Of a stretch of DNA of 64,000 nt, positions 42,901 to 51,542 are shown one piece after another. The notes beneath the pieces were generated by a model. The model saw only the letters and a program-made list of their open reading frames with translations, was not told the DNA's origin and ran no database searches. The position numbers and the translations under genes were made by a program. The stretch spans positions 1-64,000 of the forward strand of contig NZ_JASXSI010000013.1 of NCBI RefSeq assembly GCF_030315685.1, written 5' to 3'. This DNA comes from Gordonia sp. ABSL11-1. GTDB taxonomy: Bacteria; Actinomycetota; Actinomycetes; Mycobacteriales; Mycobacteriaceae. The number at the start of each line of letters is the position of its first letter. The stretch's first letter is position 1.

Positions 42901-43211
42901 GCATACCCGGGCGCCTCGCTGACGAGGATGCGGGCGGGAGTCCGGGGAGGGCGATTCGGTTCGAGGATGCGACGCAGGTTGGAGATGTGGACCTGTAGGC
43001 CGCCCAGCGCCTTTGGCGGCGGCTCACTGTTCCACAGGTCGTCGATGAGGCGGTCCGTCGAGACGACATGACCGTCGGCCGCGACGAGCCGTGCCAGCAC
43101 GGCACGCTCACGGCGTGATTTGATCTCCGCGAGACGGCCGTCGACCTCGGCCCTGGCCGTTCCCGACATCGTCACCGTGACAGAGGGCGTCGTCGGGACG
43201 TCAGACGACAT
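39927..43211 (-). CDS. AfsR/SARP-type regulator with BTAD and AAA ATPase domains
   Basis: 1094 aa. N-terminal OmpR-like winged helix (about 10-105, 'RERAVLARLVAADGHVVSTD'), bacterial transcriptional activation domain (about 110-255, 'WHGEPFGPHATDDWARAEVA', 'YLADELGVDPSPPVRELEAA'), then an NTPase with Walker A 'ITAEAGGGKSTITQLL' (316-331) and Walker B-like 'GTVVALDDVHRAD', and a TPR-like helical half (about 560-1094). Such proteins integrate signals to switch on secondary metabolism or stress genes. No biosynthetic cluster is adjacent, so the targets are unknown. Confidence 0.9.
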   Translation of the reverse strand: MSSDVPTTPSVTVTMSGTARAEVDGRLAEIKSRRERAVLARLVAADGHVVSTDRLIDDLWNSEPPPKALGGLQVHISNLRRILEPNRPPRTPARILVSEAPGYALRLPREAVDLWRFEDLVSGSDGAPEDRYAQLGEALALWHGEPFGPHATDDWARAEVARCNELSLTAVEQRAAAALALGRPAEVVSALTGPCERHPAREELFRLVALAQYRLGRQADALHTLRTVREYLADELGVDPSPPVRELEAAILQQDPALQLDTPTTTRPALSPAAAVSPPRSQPATDREHAGRELEIEKLLEHADTVVRTGLRVVWITAEAGGGKSTITQLLVSRLRAAGWAAAVGHCPEVEGAPTAWAWREIVGELGGDNELDDPFLIARQVRSACASGLTGGVGTVVALDDVHRADSATLQVLRQMVAWLADRPVLVVATYRPSEAGTELMATGASLISSTADILALAGLSDDGIRALGAEVGLDPVDDPTLELLRSRTDGNPLFVRELAKLVASRGPRDAETAVPNGVREVLLRRVERLPDETVAVLRLIAVSGRSADVDTVVSLWPDPSGAEDTVLDAIDTATVAGLLSTEGDRVWFNHVLMRDAVYDSIPTLRRRRTHWCTLEYLQSGGQVPGDVLAVHAALGASGSTASQAVSIVTDAARLRSESELAADSAALWQHAVDLHDLAGHDRPSAPREDRVAMVLSLCELVTALAHRGDITAARTRRAQALRLAETTDDRPVILAALTCWRTPTIWTTRQKGVADEVMTTALLEALPDTTGADRARLLLTAVFEFEGNQDQFALECAREAVEIAAQYDDPELRCAAMNARAFTSLGPDLREEHPSIAGEFLAAAQAANSLEYEAAARFYQFMLRAGLNDLPGAVDEMNRAMECASGGRLGELVVVLSSFNAVLELMRGNLARAEHAYTHLGQQLTASGLPSGGEFVLIGQLSVGWVRGSIGELVELTEALFTQAPHSIAWVHVVALLDAGRDEEARAIAESRPYVSRDYYWTALEVFHARALVRLGMSDAATELYEILVPWSGTVAGLNSASVAFGPMDVVLAEMADLIGNRAAAERHRQIALDVDQTIHRGLAVIDGDSPL

Positions 43212-43300
43212 CTCTCACGCTCCTCGATCCGGCCACATCGGGTCCCGCCTCCGTTCTCTGACGTGAGGATAGCGGTTGGCCGCCTGACCTCGCGCGTCGT

Positions 43301-43870
43301 TCAGTCGGCGGATGGAGGCATCTCCGCGGCGTCGACGACGAACTGCACGAACATCGGGTCCGTCACCGCCTGCGCGGGCAGACCCGGCGCGACGTCGGCG
43401 TAGGCCTGCAGCCCGTGCATGGCGGGCCGGAGGACACTGATCAGCCCGGCCTCCCCTCGCACGACCCGCCGGGGGACCTCGTCACTGCCGGCGATGGTGA
43501 GGCCCGGAGCGGACAGATCGAGGATCAGCTGATCGCCGGACGCCGGCGTGGTCGAGCCGAACAGTTCGGCAGGCCCCGTGAGATGCACAGTGCGTGCCGC
43601 ACGTTGCCGTGCGGCACGGTGCTCGGCCACCTCCGGTGGCCCGGGTCGGGTGATGGCGCTGATGGCGACGCCGATCACCGCGCCTATCACCGTACGGATC
43701 TCGTCGGCGCCGGAGGACTCTGCGGACGAGTCTGGAAAGCGGTCGACCGCCTCCACGGCGCGATACTTCTGGCAGCCCGGAACTTCATTCCATCGATGGC
43801 CGTCGCGCCGGAAACTGCAACTGGATTCGTGCACCGACGTGACGGTCGCGACGATGTCCGGCGCAATCAT
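43301..43870 (-). CDS. Hypothetical protein
   Basis: 189 aa from ATG 43870; the frame is open further upstream but that part has shadow composition. A stretch 'GADEIRTVIGAVIGVAISAI' could be one membrane helix (about 60-78). The C-terminal half ('DQLILDLSAPGLTIAGSDEV', 'PAMHGLQAYADVAPG') has no recognised motif. No neighbour gives a clue; it sits between the AfsR-like regulator and a methyltransferase. Confidence 0.5.
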   Translation of the reverse strand: MIAPDIVATVTSVHESSCSFRRDGHRWNEVPGCQKYRAVEAVDRFPDSSAESSGADEIRTVIGAVIGVAISAITRPGPPEVAEHRAARQRAARTVHLTGPAELFGSTTPASGDQLILDLSAPGLTIAGSDEVPRRVVRGEAGLISVLRPAMHGLQAYADVAPGLPAQAVTDPMFVQFVVDAAEMPPSAD

Positions 43871-43988
43871 CGAGGTGTCATGCCACGTCAGGACCAGGCG
43901 AACTCGGCGGGAGTTGTTCCGCAGCAACCGTATTCCCAGCCGGACACGTGGGCGGGGACAGGCTCGTGCGCGCCCACGGGACCGACCG

Positions 43989-44801
43989 TCACGCCGCCAC
44001 CGTCCGGAACAGGTTGAGCTTGTAGGTACGCACGGGCGGGAACCACCGCAGCGCGCGCATGCCATAGCGGTGTTTGCGGGGCCAGGTGCGTGCCACGGCC
44101 CGCTGTGGGGTGGCGAACGTGTGGGACGCGACGAACTCGAGGCCGAATTGTTCGAGGGCGGTCGGGTCGTCGCAGATCCACTTCATCCGCGCCGGCACCT
44201 GCTTGAACACCGGATTACGATCCTGGCTGTTCATCATCAGCGCGCCACCGGTGTCGAAGGCGATCGCCGTCGACGGAAACGCCTGCGCCAGTTGACGCAA
44301 GGCGCCGTGGACCTCCGCCTCGGGGAAGTAGAGCAGGACCGCCTCGCTCACCAGGAAGATCGGTCCCGAACGCTCCCGGACGCGGTCGTGCCACGCCGAC
44401 GAGAAGAGCGAGTCGGCGATCATGGTGTAGCGGCTGGTTTCCTCGAAGAACCGTCCGCGCAACGCCATCGTGTCGTCGACGTCGAGGTCGAACCACCGCA
44501 CGCGCCCGTTGTCGAGACGATCGAACCGGGTGGACAGCCCGCAGCCGAGATCGACGACGGTGCCGGCGGGATGCTGTCGAAGGAAGTCGCGGATGAACCC
44601 GTCGATGATGGACGCCCGCAACACCGCGCCGCCGAGCGACGGCCCGGTGAACTTCGTGAAGTCGTAGTCGATGTCCTTCACCAACTGCACCGCCATGTCG
44701 TCGCGCAGGATGCTGTGCGAGGACTGCGCGTCGCGGGCCCGCCCGTACAGCGGGATGAGTAGCGTTTCCTGGACCTCGCCCAACGACACCTCTTCGACCA
44801 T
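43989..44801 (-). CDS. Class I SAM-dependent methyltransferase (LCM/PPM-like)
   Basis: 270 aa from ATG 44801. 'AGTVVDLGCGLSTRFDRLDN' is the SAM-binding loop, followed by 'VRWFDLDVDDTMALRGRFFE' (acidic loop) and 'IFLVSEAVLLYFPEAEVHGA', the pattern of the leucine carboxyl methyltransferase-like family common in mycobacteria (polyketide/O-methyltransferase type). Transfers a methyl group to a small molecule or carboxyl; substrate unknown. Confidence 0.85.
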   Translation of the reverse strand: MVEEVSLGEVQETLLIPLYGRARDAQSSHSILRDDMAVQLVKDIDYDFTKFTGPSLGGAVLRASIIDGFIRDFLRQHPAGTVVDLGCGLSTRFDRLDNGRVRWFDLDVDDTMALRGRFFEETSRYTMIADSLFSSAWHDRVRERSGPIFLVSEAVLLYFPEAEVHGALRQLAQAFPSTAIAFDTGGALMMNSQDRNPVFKQVPARMKWICDDPTALEQFGLEFVASHTFATPQRAVARTWPRKHRYGMRALRWFPPVRTYKLNLFRTVAA

Positions 44802-45036
44802 GGGCCCACCGTAGTCGGGCAGGCGGAGGATGGGTAGGACAGCGTCGGCACAGATGCGGCATCGATGTCGACCCAATTTGACTTGGACATGTATGGGCGC
44901 GGTCCTACGGTCAGAACATGGCTCAGGTCACGTCGAGTGATTCCCGACGTGACCCGAGCCGCTCCACCACACACGCCGATTCGAGGGGTGGACGCCGACG
45001 ACCACCGCGCAGCGTACCGAAGCACTGACCGGGCAG

Positions 45037-45494
45037 ATGATCATCGCCGGTGACCACGTCATGGGTACCGGCACCGCCCATGCGATCAACCCGGTCACCG
45101 ACCGGCGGCTGCAGCCGGCGTATGCGCACGGCACCGCCGACGACGTGGGCCTGCGCGACCGCTGCCGCCCGCCGAGTTGGAACAGCTCGGGGCGCACGGG
45201 ATTCTCGTCGACGTCCGGCGCGGGCCGCTGGTCGACGAACGCTCTCTGCACGAGGCGTTGCGCGACAACGTGATCGGGGGAGCAGTCATCGACGTGTGGT
45301 ATCGGTATCCGACCGGTGGGGACAGCACTCGCCCCGCCTACCTCCCGTTCGCGCAGCTGCCGAATCTCCTGATGACGCCGCACACCTCCGGGGTCACCCG
45401 CGACGCCTTCGTCGGGCGCATCCACGACATCGCCGACAACGTCGCGCGTCTCGCCGCCGGCCGTGAGGTGGAGCGGGTGGTCTGGCCGCGCTGA
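45037..45494 (+). pseudogene. Remnants of an aldehyde dehydrogenase and a 2-hydroxyacid dehydrogenase joined by deletion
   Basis: From ATG 45037 one frame reads 'MIIAGDHVMGTGTAHAINP' and 'LQPAYAHGTADDVGLRDRC', the N-terminus of NADP-type (ketoglutarate-semialdehyde) aldehyde dehydrogenases, and stops being plausible near 45160. Immediately after, another frame reads 'AHGILVDVRRGPLVDERSLH', 'IGGAVIDVWYRYP' and 'PNLLMTPHTSGVTRDAF' to TGA 45494, the C-terminal part of a D-isomer 2-hydroxyacid dehydrogenase. Neither gene is complete: it appears that most of both was lost and the ends fused. A 106-codon product from TTG 45177 could still be made but would lack the NAD-binding first half. Confidence 0.75.
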
Positions 45495-45517
45495 TCGTCA
45501 GGCCGGGTGTGCCGAGA

Positions 45518-46507
45518 TCACTTGCTGTACAGATCGTCCAGTTGGTCGATCGTCTTGCCGGAGGTGACGGTGATGATGTCGAGGATCGTGCCGTACACGC
45601 GGGAGTCGGCGCTGACGATCGATACGTGATCCTCGCCGCGGGCGATCACCAGGTCCCCGATGCCGTCCTGTTGTTCGACCGCGTCGATGTAGCGTTCGGA
45701 CAGGATCGGCGGCACCAGGGTGTCCTTGTCGCCGTGCACCGCGATGACCGGCATCGTCGGATCGATGTTCTGCACCGGGTCGACCGACGCGTATCGGTCG
45801 GGCACCTGCTCGGGTGTCCCGCCCAGCGCCGTCACGATGCGGTCGTTGCCGTGGTGCGCGGCGTACACCATGTCCAACGGGCCGGCCAGGGACACGACCC
45901 GGGTCGGACGGAACTTCGGATCGGCGCCGAGTTCGTTGGGGTTCAGCTTGTTGCGTGTGCCCGACCAAGCAGCGAGCTGTGCGCCCGCGCTGTGCCCGAC
46001 GACGAGCTCGTCGTCGGTGGTGATCTCGGGATGACGACGGTCGATCGCCGGCACGTGATCGAGGGCGTCGGCGACGTCGGAGAACGTGGTCGGCCAGCCG
46101 CCACCCGAGCCGACCCGCCGGTACTCGACGTTGTAGACGGCCATCCCACGTTTGACGAGGTCGAGTGCGTACGGCCGCATCGTCTGGGCATCGAGCTTCG
46201 ACTTCCACGAACCGCCGTGGATCAGCACGACCAGAGGGACGGTGTCGACGGCGTGCTTGCCGGCGGGTAGGTAGAAGTCGCCCCAGTTCTGGTCGGTGTC
46301 GGCGTCGCCGCGCGTCGGATACGCGATCCGCTCGACGCGAACGCCGTCCTCGATGGTCGACATCGTGACCGGTTCGGCGCCGGTGGTCGACGGGCCGTTG
46401 GCCTGCCGGTCATCGTCAGGCGAACACGACGTCAGAACCAACCCGACCGCGACCGTCGCCATCAACCACAGCGGAGTTCGTCGTGTCCTCGGCATCGTGA
46501 GAAGCAT
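45518..46507 (-). CDS. Alpha/beta hydrolase lipoprotein (BD-FAE/prolyl-oligopeptidase-like)
   Basis: 329 aa. Signal peptide with lipobox 'VLTSC' (Cys 28). Catalytic pieces: oxyanion 'VVLIHGGSWKSKLD', elbow 'LVVGHSAGAQLAAWS', Asp in 'HGDKDTLVPP' and His in 'GEDHVSI'. Resembles exported esterases/kynurenine-formamidase-like enzymes of the alpha/beta hydrolase_3 group. Acts at the cell surface; substrate unknown. Confidence 0.85.
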   Translation of the reverse strand: MLLTMPRTRRTPLWLMATVAVGLVLTSCSPDDDRQANGPSTTGAEPVTMSTIEDGVRVERIAYPTRGDADTDQNWGDFYLPAGKHAVDTVPLVVLIHGGSWKSKLDAQTMRPYALDLVKRGMAVYNVEYRRVGSGGGWPTTFSDVADALDHVPAIDRRHPEITTDDELVVGHSAGAQLAAWSGTRNKLNPNELGADPKFRPTRVVSLAGPLDMVYAAHHGNDRIVTALGGTPEQVPDRYASVDPVQNIDPTMPVIAVHGDKDTLVPPILSERYIDAVEQQDGIGDLVIARGEDHVSIVSADSRVYGTILDIITVTSGKTIDQLDDLYSK

Positions 46508-46550
46508 CGTCGGCGCAACTCCGATCGGGCGGTCGGTGGGATTCTGTCAG

Positions 46551-47447
46551 TCAGATCCTGTCAGCGTAGTCGAGGGACGGGGCTGATTCGGCCGCAACGG
46601 TTTCGGACATGCGGGCCCGCCGCGCGGAGCGGAGCGGGTTGACCGACAGCGCGATGACGGCGACGGCCATGATCGCCGCGATGGCGCCGGCGGCCGCGAT
46701 CTGCGTGATCGTCGGGTAGTGCAGCGCGACGATGGTCGGTACGGCGACCACGATCGCGAGTGCCGCGATGGTGGAGCAGAAACGCGGAGCCCGGCGCGAC
46801 GCGAACTGCCAGGGGTCGGGCAACAGCACACCCAGTCCGATCACCAGCAGTGTCGAGATGACCACGTCGCTGGGTCGATGCCAGCCCGATGCGACCAGCT
46901 GGAACTCGATGACCGCAGCCCAGGTACCCACGAGCGCCAGCGTGATCGGCCGGACGATCGGTGGGGTCGCGAGTGCGAGCACGACGACGATCGCGGTGGC
47001 CGCCGCGGCGTGCCCGCTGGGCGCGGAGTTCGCGGTCTCCGAGATCCACGCGTGCAGCTGCGGGCGGGTCAGGACGTGGTCGCGAAGGAATCGGGCGCCG
47101 AGGACGGCCAAGGGTGCGAACGCCAGCAGAGTGAGGGTGCTCGCGACGCCGCGGCGCGCAGCCTTGCGGCTGCCGAACCGCCGGCATTGACTGAGCACGA
47201 TGACGGCGATGGCCACACCGACCCACAGCAGCGGACTGGTGACAGCTTCGACGTCGAGGGCGAGGGGCAGTTCGGTGACCGGTGGCAGTGACCGGCAGAC
47301 CTCGAGGAACCACTGGTCGATGCGCTGACCAGCGGGTGTCCATACCGACAGGCCGAAGACTCCGGCGGCCGCCCCGATGAGTGTGACCGCAACCAGCGCT
47401 GCGCGTGAGAGGGACTTGGGTCGCGGCGCAGCGACAGTTGCGGTCAT
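46551..47447 (-). CDS. PAP2-superfamily membrane phosphatase
   Basis: 298 aa from ATG 47447 (ATG 47492 possible). About six to eight membrane helices. Two PAP2 motifs are clear: 'ANSAPSGHAAAATA' (PSGH) and 'SGWHRPSDVVISTL' (SxxxHxxxD); the first motif is less obvious ('RFLRDHVLTRP'). Removes phosphate from lipid phosphates, for example undecaprenyl or phosphatidyl phosphates, at the outer face. Divergent from the reductase/desaturase operon. Confidence 0.85.
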   Translation of the reverse strand: MTATVAAPRPKSLSRAALVAVTLIGAAAGVFGLSVWTPAGQRIDQWFLEVCRSLPPVTELPLALDVEAVTSPLLWVGVAIAVIVLSQCRRFGSRKAARRGVASTLTLLAFAPLAVLGARFLRDHVLTRPQLHAWISETANSAPSGHAAAATAIVVVLALATPPIVRPITLALVGTWAAVIEFQLVASGWHRPSDVVISTLLVIGLGVLLPDPWQFASRRAPRFCSTIAALAIVVAVPTIVALHYPTITQIAAAGAIAAIMAVAVIALSVNPLRSARRARMSETVAAESAPSLDYADRI

Positions 47448-47562
47448 GCTGACGACGCTACGAGACGAATCTGGGAACTCCATGCGCGACACCTGAGGAC
47501 AGCTGAGACTTTATGGAGAGGGGTTCAGCCCGAAGCCTTCCTGTGACCGCGGACATAGTTTC

Positions 47563-47580
47563 TGTGTACAGTCGTACACA
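47563..47580. promoter_or_regulatory. Perfect palindrome before the reductase/desaturase operon
   Basis: TGTGTAC-AGTC-GTACACA, 7-base perfect arms, 20 bases before ATG 47600. Compatible with a TetR-type lipid regulator (FadR/DesT-like) site overlapping the promoter. No regulator gene is adjacent. Confidence 0.65.
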
Positions 47581-47599
47581 AGGACTGGGAGGAGTCCCG

Positions 47600-48712
47600 A
47601 TGGATCTATTGAAGTGGAGCACGCGTCCCGCGGCCGACGTCGAGGCTCGGAAACCCGAGGTCAACATCGTGCGCGGACTGATCGCACGTGCCACGACCCC
47701 GTTGCTTCCCGACGACTACCTCCACCTGATCAACCCGCTTTGGACCGCTCGTGAGCTGCGTGGTCGCGTGATCGAGGTGGTTCGGGAGACCGAGGACTCG
47801 GCGACTGTCACGATTCGCACCGGGTGGGGATTTCCGGCGTCGTACAAGCCGGGTCAGTACGTGGGGATCGGTTTGCAGGTCGGCGGTCGGTGGCACTGGC
47901 GGTCCTATTCGCTGACGTCCATCGGCACGTCGGACGACAAGACCATCGCCATCACCGTCAAGGCGAACCCTGACGGGTTCCTCTCGACACACCTCGTTGA
48001 CGGCGTGAGTCGGGGCACGATCATCAGGCTGGCTGCGCCGAAGGGTGACTTCCACCTTCCGGAGCCTCTACCGGACGGCGTGCTGTTCCTGACCGCCGGC
48101 AGTGGCATCACGCCGGTCATGTCGATGCTGAGGTCGTTGCGGTCGCGCGAGACGATTCCCGACATAGTGCACGTCCACTCGGCGCCGACGCGCGACGAGG
48201 TCATCTTTCTCGACGAGATCGAGACGATGGATGCCGACGTCCTGTCCTACGACCTGCAGTTGCGACTGACGCGCGAGCAGGGCAAGTTCGACATCGACCA
48301 ACTCGACGCGGAGGTCCCGGACTGGCGTGACCGGCAATGTTGGGCGTGTGGTCCCGTCGCCATGCTCGACACCGTCGAGGAACGCTTCACCGAGGAGGGG
48401 CTCCGCGACCAGCTCCACATCGAACGTTTCGCCATCGCCCGGACCGATCACGGCGGCGAGGGCGGGACGGTGACCTTCTCCACATCGGGGAAGACCGCCG
48501 AGATAGACGGTGCCACCACACTCCTTGAAGCAGGCGAGGAGCAAGGCATCCAGATGCCATTCGGTTGCCGGATGGGCATCTGTCAGACCTGCGTGGTTCC
48601 TCTCGCTGGGGGATATGTGCGCGACCTGCGCAGCGGCGAGGAACACCGTGAGGGCGAACGAATCCAGACGTGCATCAGCAGCGTGTCCGGAGAATGCACA
48701 ATCGACCTCTAG
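47600..48712 (+). CDS. Ferredoxin reductase with C-terminal 2Fe-2S domain, desaturase partner
   Basis: 370 aa from ATG 47600 with GGGAGGAG upstream; the earlier frame start would place the operator inside the gene. FAD/NADPH part: 'YKPGQYVGIGLQVGGRWHWR' then 'RSYSLTS', 'LTAGSGITPVMSML'. C-terminal plant-type ferredoxin domain with cluster Cys: 'FGCRMGICQTCVVPLAGG' and a final 'IQTCISS'. This is the Rv3230c type, which passes electrons from NADPH to the DesA3 desaturase. The desaturase gene follows after 8 bases. Confidence 0.9.
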   Translation: MDLLKWSTRPAADVEARKPEVNIVRGLIARATTPLLPDDYLHLINPLWTARELRGRVIEVVRETEDSATVTIRTGWGFPASYKPGQYVGIGLQVGGRWHWRSYSLTSIGTSDDKTIAITVKANPDGFLSTHLVDGVSRGTIIRLAAPKGDFHLPEPLPDGVLFLTAGSGITPVMSMLRSLRSRETIPDIVHVHSAPTRDEVIFLDEIETMDADVLSYDLQLRLTREQGKFDIDQLDAEVPDWRDRQCWACGPVAMLDTVEERFTEEGLRDQLHIERFAIARTDHGGEGGTVTFSTSGKTAEIDGATTLLEAGEEQGIQMPFGCRMGICQTCVVPLAGGYVRDLRSGEEHREGERIQTCISSVSGECTIDL

Positions 48713-48720
48713 GGGGCCCG

Positions 48721-49962
48721 ATGGCGATCACCGACATCGATCTCTATGCACACTTGACCGACGCCGACGTCGACGCGCTGGGCGCCGAACTCGACACCAT
48801 CCGACGCGACATCGAAGAATCCCGCGGCGAGCACGACGCCCGCTACATCAGACGGGCAATCACCATCCAGCGCAGCCTGGCCGCCGGCGGGCGACTGGCG
48901 TTGATGTTCAGCAACCGCAAGCCGGCCTGGGTGGCGGGCACCGCCATGCTCGGATTGGCCAAGATCATCGAGAACATGGAACTCGGGCACAACGTGATGC
49001 ACGGGCAGTGGGACTGGATGAACGATCCGGAGATCCACTCCTCGTCGTGGGAGTGGGACACCACCTGTCCGAGCGTCCAGTGGAAGCATTCGCACAACTT
49101 CGTCCATCACAAGTACACGAACATCGTCGGGATGGACGACGACGTGGGCTATGGCATCCTGCGCGTCACCCGCGATCAGCCGTGGGAGTGGTGGAATGTC
49201 GGCAATCCGATCTACAACATCACGCTCGGGACCTTCTTCGAATACGGTGTCGCACTCCATCATCTGGAGACGGAGAAGCTGCGGAACAAGGAGAAGACCT
49301 ACCGCCAGGCGTTCAAGGATCTGCGCATCATCGGCCGGAAGGTCGGTAAGCAAGCCGCCAAGGACTATCTCATCTTCCCGGCGCTCGCCGGCAAGAACTG
49401 GAAGTACACCATCGCGGCGAACTTCACGTCCAACATCATCCGCAACTACTGGGCGTACGGCGTCATCTTCTGCGGCCACTTCCCGGACGGAGCCGAGAAG
49501 TTCACCGTCGAAGAGTACGAGAACGAGGATCAGCCACGCTGGTATCTCCGACAGATGTTGGGATCGGCCAACTTCCGTGCCGGACCGCTGATGCGGTTCA
49601 TGAGCGGGAACCTGAGTCATCAGATCGAGCACCACTTGTTCCCCGACCTGCCGAGTAATCGCTACGAAGAGATCGGCGTTCGGGTCCGAGAGTTGTGCGA
49701 CAAGTACGATCTCCCGTACACCACGGGCTCGCTGGCGAATCAGTACTACCAGTCGTTCAGAACCATCGCGAAGCTCGCGCTGCCCAATGCTCTGCTGAAG
49801 GCGACGTCCGACGATGCACCGGAGACGGCCTCGGAACTCCGATTCGCCGTGCGCGAGGGCATGCAGAACCATTTCGGCGTCGATCCGACGACGGGGCGGC
49901 GTCGAGGATTGCGAACCGCCTTGCGCGAGCTGAAGAACGCACCGGTGCAGCCGGCGGCGTAG
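48721..49962 (+). CDS. desA3: Membrane fatty acid (stearoyl-type) desaturase, DesA3-like
   Basis: 413 aa. Three His boxes: 'ELGHNVMHGQW' (HxxxH), 'WKHSHNFVHHKYTN' (HxxxxHH) and 'LSHQIEHHLFPDL' (HxxHH), which hold the diiron centre; hydrophobic segments between them give the usual membrane fold. Introduces a cis-9 double bond into acyl-CoA using O2 and electrons from the upstream reductase. Length and motifs match mycobacterial DesA3. Followed by an 18-base-stem hairpin. Confidence 0.9.
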   Translation: MAITDIDLYAHLTDADVDALGAELDTIRRDIEESRGEHDARYIRRAITIQRSLAAGGRLALMFSNRKPAWVAGTAMLGLAKIIENMELGHNVMHGQWDWMNDPEIHSSSWEWDTTCPSVQWKHSHNFVHHKYTNIVGMDDDVGYGILRVTRDQPWEWWNVGNPIYNITLGTFFEYGVALHHLETEKLRNKEKTYRQAFKDLRIIGRKVGKQAAKDYLIFPALAGKNWKYTIAANFTSNIIRNYWAYGVIFCGHFPDGAEKFTVEEYENEDQPRWYLRQMLGSANFRAGPLMRFMSGNLSHQIEHHLFPDLPSNRYEEIGVRVRELCDKYDLPYTTGSLANQYYQSFRTIAKLALPNALLKATSDDAPETASELRFAVREGMQNHFGVDPTTGRRRGLRTALRELKNAPVQPAA

Positions 49963-49971
49963 CGTCGCTCC

Positions 49972-50012
49972 CGCTGATCGAGCAGCCGGTCGTGCCGGCT
50001 GCTCGATCAGCG
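49972..50012. terminator. Strong hairpin, shared terminator of desaturase and HNH genes
   Basis: Perfect 18-base stem CGCTGATCGAGCAGCCGG (49972-49989) and its complement (49995-50012) with loop TCGTG, 10 bases after the desaturase stop. The convergent HNH gene ends at 50119, so the hairpin can act on both strands. No T-run. Confidence 0.8.
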
Positions 50013-50118
50013 AGTGCTCGTCCGTTTCACACTGTTGAGTTGTCAAGGTACGGATGCGGTCCCGGCGGTGACCGGGTGCGGTCGTTGAGTGGTCAGTGGG
50101 TGGTGTGTCAGCAACCGG

Positions 50119-51369
50119 TCAAGCGGCGGTGGGCATGTTGTCGAGGGTCAGGGTGCGTCGGCTATGGCTTGGTACGGGTCTTCGTTGGGGGTCGACGGCA
50201 ACTGGTGGGATGAGCCAGGCGTGGTTGTCGGCGCCGATGAATACGTCCCATCCGTTGTGGTGGATGTCGGCGTGACAGGACGGGCACAGTAGGCACCCAT
50301 TTTCGAGGCAGGTATCGCCGCCGTCGGCCCAGTGCACGATGTGGTGGGCCTGGGTGCGGCTGGCCGGTGCCCCGCATTTGATGCAGCACTTATCCCGGAT
50401 CAGGAGGGCCTTTCGTTGTGCGGGTGTGAACAGGCGTTTGTCTCTGCCGACGTCGAGGGGGACGGTTTCGCCGTCGATGATGATGGTGGTGATGGTCGGG
50501 TCGCAGGCGAGGGCTTTCATGGTGGCGGGGGTGACTGATCCCATGAACGGCAGCTCAGCGAGTGTCGGGGTGTCGGCGGGAATGGTCAGCAGGACGTGTG
50601 TTCTCGGGGCGGAGGTGGCGAGGTTGTCACCGCGCGTGGCGATGTCGAGGACAGCTTCGAGGGCGTCGGCGAAGCGGCGTTCGGTCGATCGCGCGTCGGG
50701 GGAGCCGTCGGGTTCGGGCCGGGGTGCACCGTAGTGTTCCATGGCGGCGTGGAACTTTTCGCCGACTTCGGTGTCGAGGTCGGCTTCGACGTGCAGGCGC
50801 CCGTCGGTGGTCTTGTGTTTGGTGAGGGTGTTGATGGTGCGGTCTTCGGCGGCGGGCAACCCGCCGGTGTCGTCGGCGAGGACGTTGCCCAGGGTGCGGG
50901 CACGGTCGACGATCTCGGCGGGGGTGGCGCCGGAGAAGTGTTGGGCAATAAGATCTGTCACATAACTTAGACGTTGGGCATCGTCGATCGGTTCCGGTGA
51001 TCTCTTCCCGATGTGCTCGATACCGCGGACGATGGCGTCAGCGTGCTCACCGGAGATCACCCCATCGGCAGCATGGGCGGTCAATGTGGGCAGGGTGGTG
51101 AGCGATCCGGCGACACGGATGAGTCGTTGGGCGACGGCGGGTGCTACTCCCATGACGATCAACAACTCTCGCGCGCTGCGTCCGTGATCTTTCGCGACCC
51201 GCAACCGTTCCAGCGCGGCGGTCAGCACCGCGGCGTGGTGATCGATGAGGTTACGCAGAGTAAGGAGTGCCCGCATGGCGTCGAACGCTTGCGGGCCGGA
51301 CATGTCGTCGTCGACGGAGAGATCGTGCACGGCGTCAGAGATGTCCGAGATGTCGTCGATGATGCTCAC
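50119..51369 (-). CDS. DUF222/HNH endonuclease-domain protein
   Basis: 416 aa. DUF222 helical region (about 20-330; 'LDTEVGEKFHAAMEHYG', 'DRTINTLTKHKTTDGRLH') and a full HNH core 'DKCCIKCGAPASRTQAHHIV' then 'HWADGGDTCLENGCLLCPSC' with 'HADIHHNGWDVF'. The zinc cysteines and the HNH histidines are all present, so it may be an active nuclease. Third copy in the window; the sequence differs clearly from the 38 kb copy. Confidence 0.9.
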   Translation of the reverse strand: MSIIDDISDISDAVHDLSVDDDMSGPQAFDAMRALLTLRNLIDHHAAVLTAALERLRVAKDHGRSARELLIVMGVAPAVAQRLIRVAGSLTTLPTLTAHAADGVISGEHADAIVRGIEHIGKRSPEPIDDAQRLSYVTDLIAQHFSGATPAEIVDRARTLGNVLADDTGGLPAAEDRTINTLTKHKTTDGRLHVEADLDTEVGEKFHAAMEHYGAPRPEPDGSPDARSTERRFADALEAVLDIATRGDNLATSAPRTHVLLTIPADTPTLAELPFMGSVTPATMKALACDPTITTIIIDGETVPLDVGRDKRLFTPAQRKALLIRDKCCIKCGAPASRTQAHHIVHWADGGDTCLENGCLLCPSCHADIHHNGWDVFIGADNHAWLIPPVAVDPQRRPVPSHSRRTLTLDNMPTAA

Positions 51370-51542
51370 AGCAGTCCCCCAAGAGTCGACAGATCAGGTC
51401 AGCAGGAGACTCATCGGATTCTTGGGACGACACCCGAGGGTGTCGCGGTAACTCACATCAACTCGAACCTGCTAAAATCAATCTATCGAACACACGTACG
51501 AAGCGCAAGGGAATCCGGAAACTTTCTCGGTGTGGTGTACCG

